From Oscillospiraceae bacterium (GTDB taxonomy: Bacteria > Bacillota > Clostridia > Oscillospirales > CAG-272), in assembly GCA_015065395.1 (NCBI GenBank), contig SVQJ01000008.1, positions 1-21,229 of the forward strand: a DNA stretch of 21,229 nt. The letters are read 5' to 3'. Position numbers and translations under genes: made by a program. This document shows positions 1 to 7,304 of the stretch, in pieces (the first letter of the stretch is position 1; the number at the start of each line of letters is the position of its first letter). The notes under the pieces were generated by a model. The model had not been told where the DNA came from, searched no databases, and worked only from the letters and a program-made list of their open reading frames with translations.

Positions 1-79
1 ACCGCCTTTTCAGATGGAAGAGATGTTAATTGCTCTCTTCAACTTGCCTATAGGGCGGTCTGCGCCTTTTTCGACAGCC
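1..79 (-). repeat. Intergenic repeat module 1, copy A
   Basis: Read on the minus strand, this stretch matches 5897-5975 at about 74 of 79 positions, so it is an inverted second copy. It can fold: an outer ACCGCC:GGCGGT pairing closes it, and GAAGAGA (17-23) pairs with TCTCTTC (34-40). The window starts inside it, so its outer edge is unknown. No coding frame is conserved between the copies. Confidence 0.8.
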
Positions 80-82
80 TGA

Positions 83-108
83 GAGCCCCCTGCTTTTTCA
101 GGGGGCTC
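83..108. repeat. GC-rich hairpin between repeat modules
   Basis: GAGCCCCCTG (83-92) and CAGGGGGCTC (99-108) form a perfect 10-bp stem with a 6-nt loop. There is no T-run on either side, so it is not a classical intrinsic terminator. It may still slow transcripts leaving the ABC operon. It is absent from the other repeat copy. Confidence 0.6.
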
Positions 109-146
109 AAGCTTTTCGTACTTTCAAATTACGGTTTGACGGGGTG

Positions 147-309
147 AAACGGTCGCTTTTTTGAGAAAAAGCTCTGCAAAATACTTTACATAAGGGTTTG
201 GCTGAGAATTACAAGGCAAAAGGCGTCGCCAAAGCAGAAAGATGCTTTGCCTTTTAGCCATCTTAGTTTTATTAAATTTCCTTTGGTTCTTTCCTTTCAA
301 GGAAAGAAC
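147..309 (-). repeat. Intergenic repeat module 2, copy A
   Basis: On the minus strand this begins with the 24-bp palindrome (286-309: 11-nt arms GTTCTTTCCTT and AAGGAAAGAAC around a 2-nt centre). It continues with the CCAAAGGAA, GCCTTTTGCCTTG, GCAGAGCTTTTT and AAAAAAGCGACCGTTT blocks that recur at 6149-6406. Inside it, GGCAAAAGGC (from about 203) can pair with GCCTTTTAGCC (to about 259) around a small inner stem of CAAAGCA and TGCTTTG. Together with module 1 it fills the gene-free stretch 1-351. I see no gene there. Confidence 0.75.
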
Positions 310-351
310 GCGAAAACCTATATCCACCCGATAAACCGTAGTTTGATATAT

Positions 352-1218
352 CTATCCTTTTATTCCTCCGACAGAGAGACCCTCCGTAAGCTTTTTTTGC
401 ACAAGGATGTACAAAATGAGGGTGGGGAGCATAACTATGACAAGGCCTGCGTACATTCTGCCGTACTGTGCTGCGGCGTTCTGTGCCTTCATGAGGTTCA
501 TCAGTCCCACGGGAAGGGTTTTTGCATAGTCCTCCGTCATAAGCGTGATCGCTATGATATACTCGTTCCAGAAGGAGAGAAAATTAAAAAGTATCACCGT
601 GATAACAGCAGGCCTTGCCATGGGTGCCATCACACGTACCATGGCTGTGAAATTAGATGCTCCGTCTATATATGCGGCTTCCTCGTATTCTCGCGGGAGG
701 GAGGAAAAGTAGGAGGAGAGCAGATATACTGTAAAAGGAAGAGCACCTGAAGCATAAACAAGAGCGAGCACTGCGGGATTGTTCAGAAAAAACGTGGTTT
801 TCAGAAGATCGTTGATATCCACCAGCATGAGAAAGATAGGAACAACGATATAGCTTGCGTTCACGAAAAGCCCTGCCATGAAGAAGGTACGCACGGCACC
901 TATTTTCGAAAATCTGAATCTGGAGAGTGCGTATGCACAGGGGATAGCCGTTATCAGAAGTATGAGAAGGGCAAGGAAGGTGACGGTAACGGAATTTCCG
1001 AAGTAGGCACCCATATTTGCTTCGCGCCATGCCGCCGTGAAGTTTTCAATATTCAGATAGCGAGGAAGAGACCAGGGATCGTCGTAAAACTGGCTGTTTT
1101 CCTTAAAGGCCGCTGAAGCCACCCAGAAAACGGGTATAAGCACAGATGCCGCCATCAGAAAAAGAAGGAGATATATGAAACATCGGTATAATCTGTCGGC
1201 TTTTTTTCGTTTTCTCAA
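352..1218 (-). CDS. Carbohydrate ABC transporter permease (MalG/UgpE-like)
   Basis: Inner-membrane permease subunit of a CUT1-type sugar importer. The sequence shows about six hydrophobic segments and a cytoplasmic EAA loop (EYEEAAYIDGASNFTAM, then MAPMARPA), which docks the ATPase. The C-terminus ends LTEGLSVGGIKG, as is typical of MalG-type proteins. I chose the TTG at 1218: it lies 2 nt after the stop of the upstream permease and has a GAGGG site about 7 nt before it. An ATG at 1260 would overlap that gene by 40 nt and add 14 unconvincing residues. It is the last gene of the operon. No ATPase gene is adjacent, so a shared MsmX/UgpC-like ATPase elsewhere is inferred. The substrate cannot be told from the sequence. 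Confidence 0.92.
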   Translation of the reverse strand: MRKRKKADRLYRCFIYLLLFLMAASVLIPVFWVASAAFKENSQFYDDPWSLPRYLNIENFTAAWREANMGAYFGNSVTVTFLALLILLITAIPCAYALSRFRFSKIGAVRTFFMAGLFVNASYIVVPIFLMLVDINDLLKTTFFLNNPAVLALVYASGALPFTVYLLSSYFSSLPREYEEAAYIDGASNFTAMVRVMAPMARPAVITVILFNFLSFWNEYIIAITLMTEDYAKTLPVGLMNLMKAQNAAAQYGRMYAGLVIVMLPTLILYILVQKKLTEGLSVGGIKG

Positions 1219-1220
1219 AA

Positions 1221-2108
1221 TCAGTCCCTCGGTCTTGTGATAAAATTGACGGCAGCGCAAACCGCAAAGGAAAGTATGAAAACACTGCTACCTATTGCCA
1301 TACCGTAGCCGTATGAGGAATTTGTATAGCTTTGCTTGTACATATAGCTGAGAAGCACCTCGCTTGCGCCGTCAGGCCCGCCTCCCGTCATTGCCCGAAC
1401 AAGAAGGAAGCTTATATTAATATTACTTATGACAAAGAAGGTAAGGGTGGTGCGAAGCTGGGGGAGGATGGATGGCAGAGTGACGGAGAAAAATCTGCGC
1501 AGGCTTCCTGCCCCCTCGACCTCAGCAGCCTCGTATAAGCTTTTGGGTACCGCTCCCATTGCCGCCATGTACATTACCATATAGTACCCCGATGCCTGCC
1601 ATATCATAGCCAACGCTATTGAGTAGATAACAAGCTCTCGCTCTCCCAACCACAGCGGTCCTGAAATGCCGAAAACGGAGAGGAGCGAATTCAAAAGTCC
1701 GCGTCTCGGGTCGTAGATCGCCGAAAATATGGCGGAGACCACCACCACGGAAAGAATGTTGGGAATATAGAATACCACACGGAAAAAGCTTTTCAGCTTA
1801 AGGCTGCTTTCGGTGAGCAAGTAAGCGGTGAACAGCGATATAACAAGGGTTACAGCCGTGACGGTCAGCAGAAGTATCAGTGAATTTCTCAATGAATGAA
1901 GAAAGCGGCTGTCGGAAAAGAGGATCTTGTAATTGTCAAGCCCCACGAATACCTTTTCCCTCGTATAGCCTCCCCATTTGTACAGGGAGATACGGAAAAT
2001 GCTGAAAGCAGGGTAGATCACGAACAGACCGCAAAGCAGTGCCGCCGGAGCGATACAGGCAAATAAAAATGGGGCGTTTTTCTTCCTTATTGAAGAAGTC
2101 CTTATCAT
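1221..2108 (-). CDS. Carbohydrate ABC transporter permease (MalF/UgpA-like)
   Basis: Partner permease of the same importer, 295 aa. It has a first transmembrane segment near residues 15-37, further hydrophobic helices, and an EAA loop at about 190-213 (LYEAAEVEGAGSLRRFF then LPSILPQL). The GGGPDGASE segment near 242-250 is typical of MalF/UgpA proteins. Its ATG overlaps the stop of the binding-protein gene by 4 nt (ATGA), which implies translational coupling. Length and helix layout are normal for the family without the large MalF periplasmic insertion. Confidence 0.93.
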   Translation of the reverse strand: MIRTSSIRKKNAPFLFACIAPAALLCGLFVIYPAFSIFRISLYKWGGYTREKVFVGLDNYKILFSDSRFLHSLRNSLILLLTVTAVTLVISLFTAYLLTESSLKLKSFFRVVFYIPNILSVVVVSAIFSAIYDPRRGLLNSLLSVFGISGPLWLGERELVIYSIALAMIWQASGYYMVMYMAAMGAVPKSLYEAAEVEGAGSLRRFFSVTLPSILPQLRTTLTFFVISNINISFLLVRAMTGGGPDGASEVLLSYMYKQSYTNSSYGYGMAIGSSVFILSFAVCAAVNFITRPRD

Positions 2109-3412
2109 TTTTTCACTTTTCTCAGCTTTTCACTCACAGCGGAGATTTCGGAGCGCCATTTTTCTATGGATTTGTCCTTTGATACCACGCTGTTGATGGA
2201 GGAAAAAAGCGTATCCCCCATGCTGACGCCCTCAAGAGCCTCCGTTGCCGCAAATCCTCCCATAACGGCAGAGGCGCCGTCTTCATATACTGAATAGAAC
2301 AGCTTGCTCTCGCCGCTTACAAAATCCGCGGAGTTTTTTAATGGCTGAACTGCTCCCGAGCCTGCAAATATCCTTGCGGCCTTATCGGAATAAAGAAAAG
2401 CGCAGAATTTTTTTGCAAGGTCCTTGTTTTCGCTTTCCTTGGGTATCCAGCTCTGCTCGAAGAAGGTATAGGAAAAGCGATCCTCATCCTCTGCGGCAGG
2501 AAGAGCACAAAATCCCCACTCAAAGCCCTCGGCGCGGGGCGCGTCCGACATCTCTCCCACCACCCATGTTCCGTTGGGCATGAAGAGAGCCTTGTTGTCC
2601 AGTATAAGCTGCTGGTTTTTAAGATAATTGTCATTGTTTGCATTTGCAACCGTAGTAGGCTCCGTATAGGAAAGGAGCTTTTCCATGATCTCGAAAAACT
2701 CATCGGCATCATCGCTTTCCCAGATGTCCTTTTTGTAGTTCATGCAATCATTGTAGAAGTCTATTCCGCCGACCTCGGCAAGAAGGGCAAAAACCAGGGA
2801 ATCGAAGTATCCTGCGGTGGGGTAGGTGAAAAGATATATGCCCTCCTTTTTCGCTTTATCTCCCAGCTCCCACATTTCCTCCCACGTTTCGGGAACGTCC
2901 CAGCCTCTTTCTCTGAAAAGACCGGCGTTATAGAAAAGTCCGCACGGACTGTAAAACATCGGCGCAAGATAGGTCTTGGAATTTGAATAGGGGTTCGTTG
3001 CCAGAGTGGAGGTGAAGCCGTCCGTAAGCTTTTCACTCACCTTAACGTTTTCCCCCGGTACGGTCATTTCAAAAACATCGGAGATATCCTCCAGTGCATT
3101 GCCCTTTATAAGGGTCTCTGTCAGGGCGGCCTCTCTGCCTGTTGCCAGGTGAACGAAATCGGGATAATCTCCGGATTTCATTTTTGCGCTGATAACGTCC
3201 TCAAGGTTCTTTTCGGCGGTGAGCTTCACGGTCACTCCTTCGTTTTCCTCTTCAAAGGCCTTTGCCACCTGTCTCCACATTTCGGAGCCGTAGGCGCTCT
3301 CAAGGACGGCCACCTTCAAAACGTTTTTATCGGTTTCCCTCTTTCTTGCACAGGAAGCAAGGGAGAGGGGCATAAGTGATAATATGAGAAATAAACACAG
3401 TATTCTTTTCAT
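2105..3412 (-). CDS. Sugar ABC transporter substrate-binding lipoprotein (family 1)
   Basis: Extracytoplasmic binding protein of 435 aa, first gene of the importer operon. The signal peptide MKRILCLFLILSLMPLSLASC ends in a lipobox (LASC), so the protein should be lipid-anchored. The rest follows the family-1 layout: an early AYGSEMWRQVAKAFEEENEGV segment, the LAPMFYSPCGLFYN hinge region, the ETWEEMWELGDKAKKEGIY segment and a late LAKKFCAFLYSDKAA helix. An AAAGGA site lies about 8 nt before the ATG. The ligand is probably an oligosaccharide or another polyol-type solute. That is inferred from the family only. Confidence 0.93.
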   Translation of the reverse strand: MKRILCLFLILSLMPLSLASCARKRETDKNVLKVAVLESAYGSEMWRQVAKAFEEENEGVTVKLTAEKNLEDVISAKMKSGDYPDFVHLATGREAALTETLIKGNALEDISDVFEMTVPGENVKVSEKLTDGFTSTLATNPYSNSKTYLAPMFYSPCGLFYNAGLFRERGWDVPETWEEMWELGDKAKKEGIYLFTYPTAGYFDSLVFALLAEVGGIDFYNDCMNYKKDIWESDDADEFFEIMEKLLSYTEPTTVANANNDNYLKNQQLILDNKALFMPNGTWVVGEMSDAPRAEGFEWGFCALPAAEDEDRFSYTFFEQSWIPKESENKDLAKKFCAFLYSDKAARIFAGSGAVQPLKNSADFVSGESKLFYSVYEDGASAVMGGFAATEALEGVSMGDTLFSSINSVVSKDKSIEKWRSEISAVSEKLRKVKK

Positions 3413-3436
3413 TTCGCAATTCCTTTCTTTTGCCTT

Positions 3437-3464
3437 GGGATCATATCCTGTTGATATGGTACCC
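3437..3464. promoter_or_regulatory. Operator-like inverted repeat upstream of the sugar-binding protein
   Basis: CATATC (3442-3447) and GATATG (3453-3458) form an inverted repeat around a 5-nt centre. Pairing can extend outward to GGGAT and GTACCC with one bulge and one wobble. It sits 25-50 nt upstream of the binding-protein start, where a repressor site for a sugar operon is often found. No regulator gene is nearby. It could equally be a leader hairpin. Confidence 0.35.
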
Positions 3465-3518
3465 CGGGGAAGGGCCTTTCATACCAACATTGTTTTTCGT
3501 GAAAATTTTGCGAATTTA

Positions 3519-3547
3519 TTGAATTAGGGAAATATGTGTGATATACT
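3519..3547 (+). promoter_or_regulatory. Sigma-A-type promoter of hom
   Basis: TTGAAT (3519-3524), a 17-nt spacer, then TATACT (3542-3547) preceded by TGA, giving an extended -10. Transcription would start near 3554, leaving a leader of about 26 nt before the ATG at 3580. Because this -10 overlaps the possible ATG at 3538, that earlier start is unlikely. Confidence 0.7.
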
Positions 3548-3579
3548 GTAGTATATTGCTAAGCAAAGGAAAAATTATT

Positions 3580-4809
3580 ATGATCAATATTGCTATACTC
3601 GGCTTCGGCGTTGTGGGCGGCGGAATAACCGAGGTCATCCGCGAAAATGCAGAAAGCCTTAAGTCCTATGTGGGCGATGAAATATACGTTAAAAAGATCC
3701 TTGATCTTCGTGATTTTCCCGATTCACCTTATGGGGACAGGGTCGTTCACGATATAAATGAGATCATTCGCGACGATACTATATCCGTCGTCTGCGAGAC
3801 TATGGGCGGAGTTAACCCTGCTTTTGATTTTTCCGTTGCAGTCATGAAAAGCGGAAAAAGCATGGTCACTGCGAATAAAGAGCTTGTGGCAAAGAGGGGT
3901 ATCGAGCTTTGCGAGATCGCAAGAGATTGCGGAGTGCTTTATCTTTTCGAGCCCAGCGTGGGCGGAGGCATCCCTGAGATACGCAGTATGAGGAGCAGTC
4001 TTGCGGGAGATACCGTCACTGCCATAGACGGTATCCTTAACGGTACTACCAATTATATCCTCACTTCAATGGAAAGGGATGGCGCGGATTTTGCGACCGC
4101 TCTCAAGGAGGCACAGCGTCTTGGCTATGCGGAGGCAAATCCCTCTGCCGATGTGGACGGACTTGATGCCCAAAGAAAAATAATGATATTGACCGCTGTT
4201 GCAACAAACAATCTGGTTTGCGAGAGCGATGTATATACAGAGACCATGACAGGTATCACCCCCGAGGATATGGATGCGGCGAAGAGATGGGGAGGGACTG
4301 TGAAGCTTCTCGGCTCATCAAGAATAGATAAGGACAGCGCGAGCCTTTATGTTTGCCCCTGCTTCGTTCCCAAGAGCTCTCTTCTTTCATCGGTATCCGA
4401 TGTGTATAATGCGGTGAGCGTTGTCAGCCCTGTGACGGGAGACGTTATGTATTACGGCCGCGGAGCGGGCAGGATGCCTACTGCCGGAGCCGTGGTCTCC
4501 GATGTGGCTTGTATCCTTTCGGGCCTTGCGGCAAAGGAAAAGCCCTGCGCTTGGCAGGCGGCGCCCGAGGGTTGGGCGAGACCCTTCTCTGAAAATTCTT
4601 TTGAGTATTACGTAAGAGTGAAGACCGATCTTGCTACCGAGGCGTTGGAAAGTGCCCGCCTTTCATTCGGGGCGGTCAAGGTGCTTGAGGGCGCTCCCGA
4701 GGGGTGTGTTGAGTATATCACAGTGAAAACAAAGGAAGATATCACTTCAAAGCTTATTTCCGAGGGCAGCCTTGGGAATGTTGAATCCGTTATAAGAATA
4801 ATGAACTGA
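3580..4809 (+). CDS. hom: Homoserine dehydrogenase
   Basis: Reduces aspartate semialdehyde to homoserine in the branch leading to threonine and methionine. It is cytoplasmic and uses NAD(P)H. The N-terminal Rossmann motif is GFGVVG (residues 8-13). It is followed by VETMGG-like and ANKELVA signatures, the family block GILNGTTNYILTSM (151-164), and GLDAQRK (194-200), which carries the expected catalytic Asp and Lys. The C-terminal 70 or so residues look like a short ACT regulatory domain, which suggests feedback control. The ATG at 3580 has AAAGGA 9 nt upstream. The length of 409 aa is normal for the monofunctional enzyme. No thrB or thrC is adjacent, and the downstream partner is a lipoprotein. 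Confidence 0.95.
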   Translation: MINIAILGFGVVGGGITEVIRENAESLKSYVGDEIYVKKILDLRDFPDSPYGDRVVHDINEIIRDDTISVVCETMGGVNPAFDFSVAVMKSGKSMVTANKELVAKRGIELCEIARDCGVLYLFEPSVGGGIPEIRSMRSSLAGDTVTAIDGILNGTTNYILTSMERDGADFATALKEAQRLGYAEANPSADVDGLDAQRKIMILTAVATNNLVCESDVYTETMTGITPEDMDAAKRWGGTVKLLGSSRIDKDSASLYVCPCFVPKSSLLSSVSDVYNAVSVVSPVTGDVMYYGRGAGRMPTAGAVVSDVACILSGLAAKEKPCAWQAAPEGWARPFSENSFEYYVRVKTDLATEALESARLSFGAVKVLEGAPEGCVEYITVKTKEDITSKLISEGSLGNVESVIRIMN

Positions 4810-4824
4810 AGGTGAGGCCCTTTT

Positions 4825-5769
4825 ATGAAGACTCTTATAAAAAGATTTTCAGCTCTCGTTCTTTGTCTTGCTTTGCTGTTCTGCTTTTGCTCCTGTGACG
4901 CCGCAAGCGTAGATGATGGAGAAAAGGGTGACGAGGCTGAGGAGAATGCTTTTGGAGAGAGCGGTGAAAAGCTCGAAAAGCCTGCCGATCAGGATGATGA
5001 CGATAGGGACAAAAACATGGTGGATAAGGGAGAGCTTATCCCCTATTCTGTGGATATGAACGCCGGAAACGGCTCTCCCATCGTTCCTCAGATGGTGTAT
5101 ATTGACGATGATTTTGAGATCGCTGTCAAGGGAATAGATTACCTGAGCAGCGGTGGTTACAGCGTTTTCTTTGATATAAAGAATAAAACGGATGAGGATA
5201 TCCCCTTTGGCTGGAATGCTTATTGCAATGATATCGAGGTGCGGTGCGCCTTCGAGCAGGATGCGGCAGCGAATGCGGTAACGGAATATGATTTTCTTAT
5301 ATCCGAAAGCATTATTGAGATGTTCGGTATTGAGGATATCTGCGAGTTTTCTTTTATAGTTGCAACCCCTCTTATGCCTGATATAAAGCCCTATGATTCC
5401 GGTTGGCTCACCGTAAGGACCGACAGCGATTTTGAGCAGGGCTATGATCCGGGCGGAAAGCTCATCTGCGATGATGAGGGCGTGAAAATATATATGCTGG
5501 GGTATAGCGTGGAATCCGATCTTACCTGTAATGTGGATCTGTTCGTTGATGCGAGAAATGCCAAGTCCTCAGGCGAACCTGTGGGCAGTGTGACCATTAA
5601 CGGCGGCGAAAAAACAGTGGACGGTCTTGTTTTCTCAGCATTCCATGCAGGGCGTTGTGTCCTTGATGAGGTGAGAGTCTCCGTTTCAAGGATCGGAGAT
5701 GATCCCTTCCTGTTCGATGCCTCGGAGAAATATGATTTCGATTTCAATTTGGAAGTTGAGATTTATTGA
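4825..5769 (+). CDS. Putative secreted lipoprotein of unknown function
   Basis: The 314-aa product starts with a Lys/Arg then hydrophobic signal (residues 1-23) and a probable lipid-modified Cys24 in FCFCSC. Next comes an acidic, low-complexity linker (about 28-68, with a DQDDDDRD run), then two similar-sized beta-rich regions. The first (YIDDDFEIAVKGIDYL, then VFFDIKNKTDEDIPFGW) resembles DUF4352/DUF5067-type immunoglobulin-like lipoprotein domains. I cannot assign it firmly to a family. A GGTGAGG site precedes the ATG, which lies 15 nt after hom, so both are probably on one transcript. Nothing in it suggests an amino-acid enzyme. It may be a cell-surface or sensor protein. Confidence 0.85.
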   Translation: MKTLIKRFSALVLCLALLFCFCSCDAASVDDGEKGDEAEENAFGESGEKLEKPADQDDDDRDKNMVDKGELIPYSVDMNAGNGSPIVPQMVYIDDDFEIAVKGIDYLSSGGYSVFFDIKNKTDEDIPFGWNAYCNDIEVRCAFEQDAAANAVTEYDFLISESIIEMFGIEDICEFSFIVATPLMPDIKPYDSGWLTVRTDSDFEQGYDPGGKLICDDEGVKIYMLGYSVESDLTCNVDLFVDARNAKSSGEPVGSVTINGGEKTVDGLVFSAFHAGRCVLDEVRVSVSRIGDDPFLFDASEKYDFDFNLEVEIY

Positions 5770-5787
5770 TGATTTTATACTTTGAAA

Positions 5788-5828
5788 AGCCTTGCAAAAG
5801 CTGAAAATGCTCTTGCAAGGCTTTTTTT
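5788..5828 (+). terminator. Intrinsic terminator after the hom-lipoprotein unit
   Basis: AGCCTTGCAAAAGC (5788-5801) pairs with GCTCTTGCAAGGCT (5809-5822) over 14 positions with one mismatch and a 7-nt loop. Seven Ts (5822-5828) follow. This is a textbook terminator. Confidence 0.93.
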
Positions 5829-5869
5829 GATCAAATTTCGGTTTGATGAAGAGATAAAAGGTGTTTTCT

Positions 5870-5893
5870 GTTCTTTCCTTGAAAGGAAAGAAC
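5870..5893. repeat. 24-bp palindrome, copy 2 of 3
   Basis: GTTCTTTCCTT and AAGGAAAGAAC are perfect 11-nt inverted arms around GA. The same 24 bases occur at 6149-6172 and, reverse-complemented, at 286-309. All three copies are intergenic and at the edges of repeat modules. Confidence 0.85.
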
Positions 5894-5896
5894 CCA

Positions 5897-5975
5897 GACT
5901 GTCGAAAAAGGCGCAGACCGCCCTATAGGCAAGTTAAAGAGAGCAAGTAACATCTCTTACATCTGAAAAGGTGGT
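5897..5975 (+). repeat. Intergenic repeat module 1, copy B
   Basis: Matches the reverse complement of 1-79 with about five differences. The outer ACCGCC:GGTGGT pairing is kept here through a G-U wobble. The inner AAGAGA:TCTCTT stem is kept, but its closing pair is lost. It follows a 24-bp palindrome directly, whereas in copy A it lies on the far side of module 2. Confidence 0.8.
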
Positions 5976-6000
5976 GTGTGCAGTTGTTTATGGTTTAACC

Positions 6001-6096
6001 GAGACCCCCCCGAAGAATCGGAGTTTTTTTGCTTTTCGTTTTTCGGGTCTCTGTCGTACCTTTGTACGCCGACGAGCCCCGAAAAACGAAATCTGC
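6001..6096. repeat. Mutually exclusive hairpins in the intergenic repeat region
   Basis: TTTCGTTTTTCGGG (6034-6047) and CCCGAAAAACGAAA (6078-6091) form a perfect 14-bp stem, with further imperfect pairing inside. GAGACCC (6001-6007) can instead pair with GGGTCTC (6045-6051), using the same GGG. The two folds exclude each other. No gene follows on the plus strand within 300 nt, so an attenuator role is not supported. Confidence 0.6.
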
Positions 6097-6117
6097 ATCC
6101 TTCTCGACAGTCCGAAG

Positions 6118-6147
6118 CAGCTTGTCGATAACTTTATCGACAAGCTG
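6118..6147. repeat. Perfect 13-bp hairpin
   Basis: CAGCTTGTCGATA (6118-6130) and TATCGACAAGCTG (6135-6147) pair perfectly around a 4-nt loop, directly before the third 24-bp palindrome. There is no T-run. Confidence 0.75.
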
Positions 6148-6148
6148 T

Positions 6149-6406
6149 GTTCTTTCCTTGAAAGGAAAGAACCAAAGGAACTTTAAGAAGACTGCGATAG
6201 CGAAAAGGCAAAAAGGCCCTGAAAAGAAGACAGGACAGAAAAATGAGCTCGCTCATTTTCTGTCCTGTCTTCTTTTCAGGTATGGCACCTAAGGTGCCGC
6301 CTCCGAAGCATAAAACTGCTTTGGAGGCACCTTTTGCCTTGCAAACCTTGGCTAAACCAATAGTTAAAGTTTTTTGCAGAGCTTTTTTTCAAAAAAGCGA
6401 CCGTTT
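6149..6406 (+). repeat. Intergenic repeat module 2, copy B
   Basis: Begins with the 24-bp palindrome (6149-6172) and ends with GCGACCGTTT (6397-6406). It shares its blocks with the reverse complement of 147-309. Relative to copy A it has extra material at about 6216-6312 containing three hairpins: the 63-nt one, GGCACCT/AGGTGCC (6284-6298), and a stem of 11 pairs in 12 positions at 6299-6328. With module 1 it fills the gene-free stretch 5829-6432. I see no credible gene there, although short frames exist on paper. Confidence 0.75.
6218..6280. repeat. 63-nt near-perfect hairpin inserted in module 2
   Basis: The left arm 6218-6248 and right arm 6251-6280 pair over 30 bp. The only flaw is one extra A in the left arm (five As against four), and almost no loop is left. 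The outer ends read CCTGAAAAG and CTTTTCAGG. It has no counterpart in copy A at 147-309. Confidence 0.9.
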
Positions 6407-6432
6407 CTACTTTACAAATTCCTGCCGGCGGT

Positions 6433-7272
6433 TTATTTACAGCCGGCAAGGGCAGCGCCGATAACCGTTCCGAAGCGGGCATATTTTGGAATGACAAAGT
6501 TCATGTCGAACATTCTGTTAAGGACGGCGAAAACGTCCTGCGCCTGTGAGACGGTGGCAAGATTTCCCGTGAGCACCACGTCACGAAGATCGAAATTTCT
6601 TGCGGCAAAGACGCTGACCATGCCAACGGTCTCAAAAACCATATTGATAACTCCCAGAGCAATATCTGCGTTTGTGGCGATATCGCTGACGTTTCCGAAA
6701 TTGGACGCCGTCATGGAATCGGCAAAGCCGGGGGCGATATCCTGGGTGGTGAGGGCGTTTATTTTTATATCAACGTTGTGCAGATCTCCCGATCTTGCAA
6801 GCTCTTCAATATGCTCAACATTATCCATTCCGAAAAGCTTTTTGGAAAGCCCCACCAGCGTGCCTCCGCCGACACCCGTTCCGCCGAGATATACGGGATC
6901 CTTGTCCTTTTCGGAGTAAACGAGAGCCGTACCCGTTCCCAGACTCACTATTATCGCACGGTCGAAATCGCTGAGATATCTGCCTCCGTAGCCGATACAG
7001 TCAAATTCGCTGACAGCTTCCCATTTGAGATTGTAAATATTGTTTTTTATATTTGAAGAGCCGACGCCTGTTACCATTACTTTTTCTATATCGGAAAGAG
7101 ATAGGCTGTTCGTATCTATGAATTTTCCCAAAGCGCCGTACATGGAGGTGACGGGATCTGTGGCGCGCACAAAAAGCGGCTCCATTAGAGTCTGTGCGCC
7201 GTCGGTCAGATCAAAGCCTACGATCTTTGTTGTGGAAAGTCCCACGTCTATTCCCAGAATGATTTTTTTCAT
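6433..7272 (-). CDS. coaW: Type II pantothenate kinase
   Basis: Phosphorylates pantothenate with ATP, the first step of coenzyme A synthesis. The type II enzyme is the eukaryote-like form known from Staphylococcus aureus. This 279-aa protein has an actin-like ATPase fold: phosphate-1 loop GIDVGLSTTK (7-16), the VSLGTGTALV block, GGTGVGGGTLVGLSKKLF, a late LTGNLA motif and a C-terminal GAALAG. It is read from an ATG with AAAGGAC about 8 nt upstream, and has its own promoter next to the spoIIP stop codon. A GCCGGC hairpin (6423-6448) spans the stop codon but lacks a T-run. A BadF/BcrD-type ATPase is the main alternative. The glycine-rich block favours CoaW. Confidence 0.88.
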   Translation of the reverse strand: MKKIILGIDVGLSTTKIVGFDLTDGAQTLMEPLFVRATDPVTSMYGALGKFIDTNSLSLSDIEKVMVTGVGSSNIKNNIYNLKWEAVSEFDCIGYGGRYLSDFDRAIIVSLGTGTALVYSEKDKDPVYLGGTGVGGGTLVGLSKKLFGMDNVEHIEELARSGDLHNVDIKINALTTQDIAPGFADSMTASNFGNVSDIATNADIALGVINMVFETVGMVSVFAARNFDLRDVVLTGNLATVSQAQDVFAVLNRMFDMNFVIPKYARFGTVIGAALAGCK

Positions 7273-7304
7273 TGTGCCAAGTCCTTTGCTTTTTTTGATA
7301 TTTC

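Noticed and set aside
83..108. Intrinsic terminator for the sugar ABC operon
   Set aside because: The stem is strong but no T-run follows on either strand, and it lies 240 nt past the last gene with repeats between.
5788..6406. CRISPR array from the repeated palindromes
   Set aside because: There are only three palindrome copies, at irregular spacing and in mixed orientation, with no unique equal-length spacers and no cas genes.
5971..6497. Short open frames of 70-90 codons between the lipoprotein and coaW genes
   Set aside because: They lie on repeat modules and hairpins, lack good ribosome sites, and the frames are not kept in the other repeat copy.
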